This document shows positions 56,786-64,000 of a DNA stretch of 64,000 nt, piece after piece. This stretch comes from Marsupella aquatica. Its lineage: Eukaryota; Marchantiophyta. Where the stretch lies: the NCBI GenBank assembly GCA_973895155.1, contig OZ316898.1:18104001-18168000 (forward strand), given 5' to 3'. The position numbers and the translations under genes were made by a program. How positions within the stretch are numbered: the first letter of the stretch is position 1; every line of letters starts with the position of its first letter. The notes under the pieces were generated by a model, which saw only the letters and a program-made list of their open reading frames with translations, had not been told where the DNA came from and searched no databases.

Positions 56786-57895
56786 AGTCAACAAGGCTCT
56801 TGAGCTTCAGTGGTAGAGGTGATTGGTTAGTGGGGTTAAGAACTTCAATTCCCAGTAACCTCCTTGAGAATCTTGAGGAGAAATAACAAGGCTCATGAGC
56901 TTCAATGCTAGAGGTGATTGATTAGTGATGGGGTTAAGAACCTCTATTCCCAGTAACTCATTGAGAATCTCGAGTAGACAAGGAATGAATGAATGAATGT
57001 AATGAGGGAGATACTCCCTTTCTGAGTTGGGTGCAAGTAAGGTGAAGATATAGGTGATCATAAATGAAGGGTTAACAACCTTGAGTTTGGACTTGCCCGG
57101 CAAATGGAGCCTTTGGAGCCTTTCAACCGGCAAGTTGTCACCCGGACCCTCCCGGCCACCCCATGTCCACTGCCCAGCCCGAGCCGGTTCTTCCCTGAAG
57201 TCCCCGGCCCGTCCCCCCGGCAAAACCCCCCCAGTCCCGGTCCCCGGTCGCCCTGCCCCAAGTACTCACCTAGGCCCGGCTCCTGGCCCCATCCCCCGGT
57301 CTCCCTTCCCGGTTTCCCCTCCCCCGGCCCGGCTGCCACCATAGCTGGGGTGGGGTCCGGGGCAGGGGAGGATTAGGGCAGCAGGGTCCGGGAATGGTTC
57401 GGGAAGGGACGGGGCCAGGCCAGGGAATAATCGGGAATATCTGGCAAATAGAGCCATTTTTGCCTGGCAAATGAAGACTTTACGTGCCCGGCAACTGGGC
57501 ACGGCAACTGGGCAGCTTGCCCGTAACTTCAAACCGGGCCTGAGCTTCAGTGGTAGAGGTGATTGATTAGTGGGGTTAAGAACTTTGATTCCCAGTATCC
57601 TAGTTGAGAATCTTGAGGGGAAAAAACAAGGCTCCTGAGTTTCAATGGTAGAGGTGATTGATTAGTGATGGAGATAATTAAGAACTTCGATTCCCAGTAA
57701 CCTCGTTGAGAATCTTGAGGAGAGAAAACAAGGCTCCTGAGCTTCAATGGTAGAGGTGATTGATTAGTGAGGAGAAAAAACAAGGCTCCTGAGCTTCAAT
57801 GGTGGAGGTGATTGATTGATTAGTGATGATGAGGTTAAGAACCTCGATTCCCAGTAACCTCTAACCTCGTTGAGAATCTTGAGGAGAAAAGGAAT
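56786..57895. repeat. Array of ~100-bp repeats split by a GC-rich insertion
   Basis: At least six units share 'aacaaggctc(c/t/a)tgag(c/t)ttcaatggtagaggtgattgattag', 'ggttaagaac(t/c)t' and 'gattcccagtaacctcgttgagaatcttgagga'. Units begin near 56790, 56887, 57541, 57627, 57727 and 57780. Units 2 and 3 are separated by a GC-rich block at 57083-57540. Units can also be seen as TTC/Ser-rich frames on the minus strand ('SPLPLKLRSLVFSPQDSQ'), which are repeat artefacts. Confidence 0.85.
57083..57540. mobile_element. GC-rich insertion inside the 100-bp array
   Basis: Begins near 'ttggacttgcccggcaaatgg' and ends near 'cttgcccgtaacttcaaaccggg'. The interior is C-rich (57130-57340), then G-rich (57345-57430). 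Its right end (57455-57530) matches the trailing part of the island at 33385-33465 in word order. It interrupts the repeat array cleanly, so it behaves like an insertion, though no target duplication or inverted ends could be fixed. Confidence 0.5.
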
Positions 57896-58730
57896 GAATG
57901 AAACTGGTGAATGAGGCACCCTCGTTCTTCTGAGCTGGGTGGAGGTACGGTGAAGGTACGTCCGCTCATTCCGCATGCTCCTCAATTTCCTGGCTGGCAG
58001 CATTTCACTCACGTCAGCCACCCACCTCTGTGTGAGCTTGTTATTAGTGTAGCTGCACAATCCAATGGGTTAATCAAGGGAGCAAGTGAGGGAGGGCAGC
58101 TTAGTGCTGGCGTGGCTAGCGTGCCAATTCCTTTCGCAGACTGACTGGAGATGCTGGATGATGGAATCGCAGTGTCGCATACAGATGTGATGGGCTGGAT
58201 GATTGTCTGAATCTGAATGCTCACTTTCGTGGTGGTGATGCAGCCTTTCACCACACGGTAGGCCACTCCAATCCTGCCTGGGATCCAGCATCCTGCCTCC
58301 AGCCTCTCCTCCACGCTCTGCGTGTATCTCATTTGAGGAGCTTTGTCCCGGGCGTCATTATTGTTGACAATGGTAACTGATTGATTGATATTTCCATGGT
58401 AATGGAAAGGTGGATCCTGACTCGAGTGATGAGTGAATGACGAGAGCTGGCTTGGAGAATGCCTTTGCCCCCATGTCACGCTCCATCCAAAGTTGGTGAG
58501 TTGTGAACACCTGTTTTACGAGACGAGGCAATGAGAGAAGAGGAGAGATGGGGGGAGGTGGTGGTGGCATGGAAGTGATGGCTGGGTGATTCTTTTTCTC
58601 CCGTTGGAGATTGCTGTCAATTTTCTCGCTCTCTTTTTGTGTGGTAAGTCCGACGTGGGGAAACCACTGTAGTTTTGGTTAGTTGGGCTAGCAAAGTAGC
58701 GGCATGGCAAGCTGCGAAAAGCTATAGTAG
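57896..58730. other. Stretch without a recognisable gene
   Basis: Frames on the minus strand (58009-58479 and others) have no domain. Composition is moderately GC-rich. Part of the 5' regulatory region of the downstream fasciclin gene may begin here. Confidence 0.4.
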
Positions 58731-58840
58731 CTGACTAGCTGCTCTCCATTCACGTTTGTGTCGCTTTTTGTTCTGTGGGACGGAGCTGACTAGCTGCTCT
58801 CCATTCACGTATGTGTCGCTTTTTGTTCTGTGGGACGGGA
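58731..58840. repeat. 55-bp perfect-register tandem duplication
   Basis: 58731-58785 and 58786-58840 are the same 55-bp sequence with one difference (acgtttgtg versus acgtatgtg). Non-coding, about 550-650 bp upstream of the fasciclin start codon. Confidence 0.95.
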
Positions 58841-59373
58841 TGTGTACTTGATGAGTGATGAAGAGAGAGTGATGGATGGATTGATGAATCAATCAATCAA
58901 GCAGTGCCTGAATGAGGTGAGCACAACAATCAGAGCATGTGCAACCGGCAGGTCCAGTTGCAAACAATGCTGTAGTACTAACTGAACATTTTCACATACA
59001 GACGAGGCGGAACGAGGACGAGGAGGAGATGATACCTCACTCACACACGACCAGCCTGAGCAGCTGCTGGACTTGATTGGGCTGGTAGTTGTCAGGTCCC
59101 ACTCAATCAGGGAGAAATGAGGCAGCGGGGAAAAGTGGAGCAGGGGAAGCTGCAGGAGCAAGGGAAGCTAGAGGAGGGCAGGAGGAGGGGAGAGGGAGTA
59201 GTGGTACGGTGAAGCAAGGGCTACCATACGTGCTGAAGAGCCCGAGCTCAAGCTCCTTGATGCCGGCACTGCGGCCAACCCAGCGTGCGGATTTCTTACA
59301 CTCGTTTCGCATGCCCTCTCTCGATTGCTCCTTCGGTTAGCTAGACAGCTCTTCGCTTGGTGGTTTCCCAGCG
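58841..59373 (+). promoter_or_regulatory. 5' flank of the fasciclin-like gene
   Basis: Directly upstream of the ATG at 59374. No TATA box can be assigned with confidence. Contains a short GAATCAATCAATCAA-like run (58885-58900). Confidence 0.3.
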
Positions 59374-62022
59374 ATGGGAGCCCGGATGGGCTTGCCAGTT
59401 GCCCTTTTCCTCTGCCTCTTCTGTTCTGTATCATTTTCCTCCTCTAGCAGCATTGTTGTCAATGCAGCTTCTCTGTCCACCTCCTCGGGGATCAACGATG
59501 GATCAGGGTCAGTGCTGGAAGCTTTGCTAGAATCGCACTATTCAGAATGGATGGAACTGGTAGAGAGGGCACAGATGCTGCATCCTCTGGAGCAGCTCGT
59601 GGGATCGGGTGACAAACTCACCATTTTTGCCCCTCAGAACCACCAGATGCATCCAGGACTCAAGGCTTTCCTGCTGAAGCCACCCAATGCCCACCTGCTG
59701 AAGCAAATGGTGCAGTTTCATGTCCTTGCCCAGCGTGTCACCGTTTCCCAGTGGAGTGACACCACCATGAAGTCCCTGGCTGGCGATTCTGTGACACTCC
59801 GGTCTGAGACCTCCGAGGACGATGTGAAGTTGTATGTTGGTGAAGCTGAAGTTGTGGCTCCAGAGATCATAGTCCGGGCTGATGGAATAGTCCATGGAGT
59901 AGATCAGATGATGCTCCCAATGTCCGTCCAGCAATCGTATATAGCGTTCACCACCCGTCATCTTGCCATCCCATTACCCACAGGAGCTCCAACACTGGAC
60001 ACTAGGCGAATAATCCTCGCTGGAGAGGGAAAGCTAGTCACCACTGCTGCCAAAATCGTGAAGAAGAAGCCGTCGGTAGCAGCAGCTCCAGTCTCAGCAA
60101 CTGCTCTGTCTCCCGCCTTCGCTCCTGCCCCGGGACCGGGACCTTCTGGAGCACCACAATTTTACGGCTCCGGCTCATTTGGAGAATTGGAGGTCACCAC
60201 TTTCGTCACAGCTATGTCTCGCTTCGGAGGCTATACAGAATTTGCAGGGTTGTTGGTAGACTTGACGAGCGTGGGATATGAGATTTCGAGACTTGTCGAC
60301 CGCGGGCGAAAGCTCACAATTCTGGCTCCGGACGACAATGCCTGGAAGGAAGCCAACCTGACCCCGGATCAGCTTAGCTCCCCCACGGAGCTGGAGCATA
60401 TCCTAAAGTATCACATCATCACGGAATATCAGACTGAGGAGAGTCTTTACAGCACTTTGAGACGGATGGGGAAGACTTCGTTCAACACTCTCCATGAATC
60501 CGCCACCCTGAGTGCACATGAGCAGGACGGGCTGGTGGTGTTCGGGGAGAAAGTTATGGAGGCCGGAGTCTTCGACCATGACATTTATACTGATGGAAGT
60601 ATCTCGGTACAGGGAGTGGACAAAGTGATCATTCCGCCCAAGACCACAACCAGCAAACCCACAGACTTGAAACGCCCCAGATCAGTGCTCGAAATGCTGC
60701 AGTTGCCTTCCAGAAAATCAGTCGTTGGAAACTCAGGTACGTCTACGCTTTTCACTCTTCGTCCCCGATTGAGGAAATTGATCCCTGTTTTTCTTAGACG
60801 TCTTTGGCGTTCTTCGTGAGGTGTTTATGTTTTAGACATAGTCCGTGTCTGACAGTAGTGTCTAGATGATGTGTTTCCTCGGAAGCTCGATTGCACCAAT
60901 GGAATCGGTCCCTGTATTGATGCACCGAGAATGGACTTCCACATCGCACTTCGTATCACCCGAAATCTGAGACAGGACTAAAGTATTATTACATTCGGTG
61001 GTTGCCCTCGGAGATGGTCGTGCTAGTCATAGGGGGCTATATCAATCAATCCCCACGGGAGACTCTGGCGAACTTCCTTACTACGAACCCACAGGGCCCC
61101 ACTTAGCAGAGTAAGAGAATGTTAAACAAGGAATGAATGGCTCCTTGGTGGAGGCCCAGTACTAGTTGGGTCACAAGCATTTGCGGCTCTTGGGATTTCA
61201 CAGGAAGAAATTGGTTCCTAGGAGTGGAGATGTACAGTTGTAGTCGGCACAGGCAGCATGGTTCCAAGCGAACAGTAGCATTTTGCATGAAAGAGCGGCG
61301 AAGGGACTGAAGAAGGAACGTGGAAGTGACCTCGAACTCAGGATCTTGGACATCGATGCACAGCAGAAGTGCTGGGTGGACTGGTTTTTTTCCTCGGACG
61401 ATTGACCAATTCGTCGTAGTGGGCCCTTCAATTGCAAACGAGATCCTTGCGGTCGAATCGTGCACTGTAGTGACTGTGGAACTACAGTGGACAGCTGGAT
61501 CCTGCTTGGAATTAGGGATCTCCCTCATGCAAACAAAATTTCAGCACTCGCAGGCCTTATTAGAGTCTTGTCCTTGAATGGGGAGTGGGGTATATTCTAT
61601 CCTTGCTCGTCTATGTCGTAACACGTAGTCACCCTTTGCGAATGGCTGAACGAAGTGACGCTGACAAGGTGAAGAACGGAGATGCCTCCCTCAGTCAAAC
61701 CGGCTTCTACGACAATCATAGAGCGATGGGGCCCGAACTAGAGACAATAGTGAGGAGTTTTAGCTTGTTTGGCCTCGAGCTTACGTAATCCATGGGTGGA
61801 CGTTCGTTGGATCCAGCTGCGGGTGGTTGTGAACCAGTTGTGGACGCATGGTTTATTTTTGCATTTCGTCAACTCTACTTTCTCTTTCTGGCTCTGACAA
61901 CTGTGCTACGTCTTGGCTGCTTTGATTGATGTCCAGGACCCAGGAGGACGGTGGCATCAGCCGCATCCTTCGCTGCAGTGGTTTCAGTCGTTGCCCTTTT
62001 CGTCATCAACATCCTGGTATGA
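59374..62022 (+). CDS. Fasciclin-like arabinogalactan protein (FLA15-18 type)
   Basis: A 482-residue secreted cell-surface protein; plant FLAs act in cell adhesion and wall structure. Exon 1 is 59374-60736, exon 2 is 61937-62022 (TGA); the 1200-nt intron has GT/AG and the phase agrees. The N-terminus has a signal peptide (about residues 1-31, LPVALFLCLFCSVSF core). FAS1 domain 1 spans about 45-190 with 'LTIFAPQNHQMHPGLKAFLL' (H1) and 'QMVQFHVLAQRV'. A linker follows with 'APAPGPGPSGAP' (about 249-260), AG-glycan-type Ala-Pro repeats. FAS1 domain 2 spans about 275-420 with 'LTILAPDDNAWKEANLT' (H1), 'ILKYHIITEYQTEESLYSTLRRMGK' (YH motif) and 'DIYTDGSISVQGVDKVIIP' (H2). The 'YHII.EYQTEES' and 'IYTDG.ISVQG' strings match Arabidopsis FLA15-18. 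Exon 2 ends in a hydrophobic run (SFAAVVSVVALFVINILV), a membrane anchor or GPI signal. The ATG is the first in frame before the signal peptide. Confidence 0.92.
60737..61936 (+). other. Intron of the fasciclin-like gene
   Basis: Starts GTACGT and ends TCCAG. It is 1200 nt long. Open frames inside it on either strand (for example 61103-61528 minus, 61320-61577 plus) show no domain. Confidence 0.8.
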
Positions 62023-63364
62023 GAGAAGGTGACAAGGCTCCTCGCCTATTACTGTAGATTGGCGGTTGGAATCCCCAGGAAAGTCTGCAACTCGGAGATT
62101 TTTATCATCAAGAGGGATTGAGACCTGACATAAAGACTGCTCTCTATAGTATTTGTTATAGTATCGGTTCGGATCGCATAACGCCATAACCCGACCTGTC
62201 CAATGTCGACGACTCTTCAAGCATCTGTTCTGTCGACCATTAAAGGGCCGTCCAGTCTGATCTCGTTGTCGTAAAAGAAATGTGGATTTTGAGAACGAAT
62301 GATAGGGAAGTCCCATCTGAGTAAAATTATATGGCGGTAGCTTGCGACATGTATTTCATAAACACTGCAACATTTTGCAGTGAGCTTTGTACAAAATTGT
62401 TTACCAAGGCTCACCACCTTCAAAGCATCTGAAGCCTCCACAGACGGGCCAACTCATGTCAAAAGGTGTTGGACATCGGGTTCTCAAATTTGTCAATTAA
62501 AGCTGGTTGCCGCATAGTATTGGAGTCTAGTTCAGTGCCGAATCTATCTTGTACTATATTATCTTCGTCGGTCTCCACAAGTTGAGGGTTTTGGCCCCAC
62601 ATGATTCTAAAAGGGGCATTCAATATTCTGTACTGATTAGGGTAGGATTAGAATAGGATGTGGGTAATAAAACGAGATCATTCAAAAAGCGTCTCTACAT
62701 TGAGAACCCAACCAATCTACCCTCCTCTAGCCTCCTCGAAGCTTGTTCATCATGAATATTTCATGAGGGTTATCAGAAGTGTGACGATGAGAATGAGTAT
62801 GATAACACCCTGCACACCCTGCTGTCAAGAGGGTGGTTTGGCTTATAATTGTTTGAGGGTGCTATTATAACATGGCACCCTCAAGTGATTCTAGATCAGG
62901 ACATTTCTGTGATTGGAACACTTTCAAGAAATTGTTTCATGAAGCCGGACATGCTTTTATGATCCTGCCCTCCAACACATCCAGCACAAACAAGGTCCAA
63001 AGTGGTTTAAGTATTGCGAGTAACCCATGGTACTCGTTTCAATATACAATGTATACAAACGAGCTATCATTCACCACATGGGGCAAAAACGAAGATCTCC
63101 TTGACATCTACTTTCAACCAAAAGTGCATCAAAAATAGTTCATACTGTCAAGAATTCAAGAGACAATATTAGAGTACGAGGTCCTCTGGAGAGAAGCAAG
63201 TGGATGCGAACCAGGTCCTCGTGTTCACCTTAGTAAGTGAACAGGGGCCCACTAAGACAGGCCCCTTTATGGTTGCATCTGTGGTTTAAACGGCCACTGG
63301 CCATATAAAGGAGGGGGGGGGGGGAAGTGTTTTCACTTTGCTCTCATTCGTTTCCTTTCCCATT
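62023..63364. other. 3' flank of the fasciclin gene and intergenic DNA
   Basis: No gene supported. A G-homopolymer of about 12-13 occurs at 63313-63326. The open frame at 62872-63138 (88 codons, plus) has no recognisable domain. Confidence 0.5.
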
Positions 63365-63622
63365 CCATATTGTTACACAAATTCAGGAAATGATAATTCA
63401 GGAAATTATATTATTTATGGTGAAACCTGGTGTAACCAGGTTTTTGTCATGGCTAGTGATGATTTAAGATAAGTAAAAATGGTGACTTAACAAGACTCCT
63501 CTCCATATTGCTCCACAAATTCAGGAAATTATATTATTTATGGTGTAACCAGGTTTTTGTTATGACTAATGGTGGTTTAAGATAAGTAAAAGTGGACACT
63601 TAACAAGACTGGTGTGAAGAGG
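63365..63622. repeat. Tandem duplication with 138-bp period
   Basis: 'ccatattg(t/c)t.cacaaattcaggaaattatattatttatgg', 'gtgtaaccaggtttttgt', 'taagataagtaaaa' and 'acttaacaagact' occur in the same order from 63365 and again from 63503. Confidence 0.85.
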
Positions 63623-63779
63623 ATGGAGACACTCCAAGCACAAATCACATTTGAGTCAGATCCAAATGTTGTCCTCAACCAACTGAAAAGTTGAGAATAC
63701 AGGGCTTGATTTAGTTTGTGTAGTATGCGAGAAACCCTCCAGAAATACTAGTCCTGCTGAAATAGAAGCAACCGCATTG

Positions 63780-63945
63780 GTAAATTCTCATTATCCTATG
63801 TACTGTGAAATTACTTGTGCAGCCGTTCCCTTTAAACACATCCACTTTACAAGACCAGTCCCGGCAAATTCATGGCATCTTATACATTTTCGAATCACTT
63901 GTCCAGCCGTTCCCTTTACACACATTAGTTACAAGACCAGTCCCA
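63780..63945. repeat. Duplicated block of about 85-90 bp
   Basis: 'acttgt(g/c)cagccgttccctttaaacacat' and 'acaagaccagtccc' occur in order twice (about 63812 and 63897). No coding call is made for the overlapping frame at 63777-63980. Confidence 0.7.
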
Positions 63946-64000
63946 AGGCCCAGGAAGATGCCAAACTGAACGATCTTTGACTAAAATTATTGAACTGATG

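Noticed and set aside
57054-57532. Proline-rich and glycine-rich ORFs on both strands, reminiscent of extensins
   Set aside because: Both strands are open because of C/G-runs in the insertion at 57083-57540; no signal peptide or Ser-Pro repeat pattern.

Overview
The window comes from the nuclear genome of a streptophyte plant: a charophyte alga or an early-diverging land plant is most likely, and I cannot name the species. The reasons are a Tat-targeted thylakoid-lumen FKBP, a plant-type CDC48B, a fasciclin-like arabinogalactan protein of the FLA15-18 type and a plant hnRNP F/H-type protein. Genes are intron-rich and stand far apart in AT-rich, repeat-laden DNA. There is one 100-base assembly gap (11192-11291).

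Layout. 1-17000 has no convincing host gene. It holds remnants of a non-LTR retrotransposon (reverse transcriptase 4540-6990; zinc-finger/endonuclease tail 2088-2600, both minus), three copies of a 328-bp terminal-inverted-repeat MITE with 8-bp target duplications, a 32-bp minisatellite, a solo LTR and a tRNA-derived SINE with a perfect 15-bp target duplication. 17260-19541 (minus) is the lumenal FKBP (6 exons). 22371-24338 (plus) is a GPATCH11-like G-patch protein (5 exons). 28352-32610 (minus) is CDC48B, an AAA+ ATPase with two ATPase domains and no N-domain (12 exons), carrying a 157-bp tandem duplication over one splice acceptor. 34600-38500 is a GC-rich transposon-like island with a decayed gag-like reading frame. 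38850-40630 is a decayed Crypton/DUF3504-type tyrosine recombinase. 41209-44242 holds a tandemly duplicated hnRNP F/H-type RRM gene: a frameshifted 5'-truncated copy followed by an intact one. 44243-59000 has no recognised host gene: it carries a SINE (perfect 11-bp target duplication), an LTR with a tRNA-Met primer-binding site, GC-rich islands and several tandem repeats. 59374-62022 (plus) is the fasciclin-like protein (2 exons). The rest is tandem-repeat-bearing intergenic DNA.

The genes do not form a pathway: they cover photosynthetic lumen folding, RNA processing, AAA+ remodelling and the cell wall. The unusual content is the mobile DNA: a Crypton-type recombinase in a plant-like genome, a new-looking MITE family nested in a LINE, a SINE family with clear target duplications, and element reading frames broken by stops that could all have arisen by C-to-T change. 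Exon boundaries were read by eye from GT/AG sites, phase and protein-family continuity; no transcript or database evidence was available.
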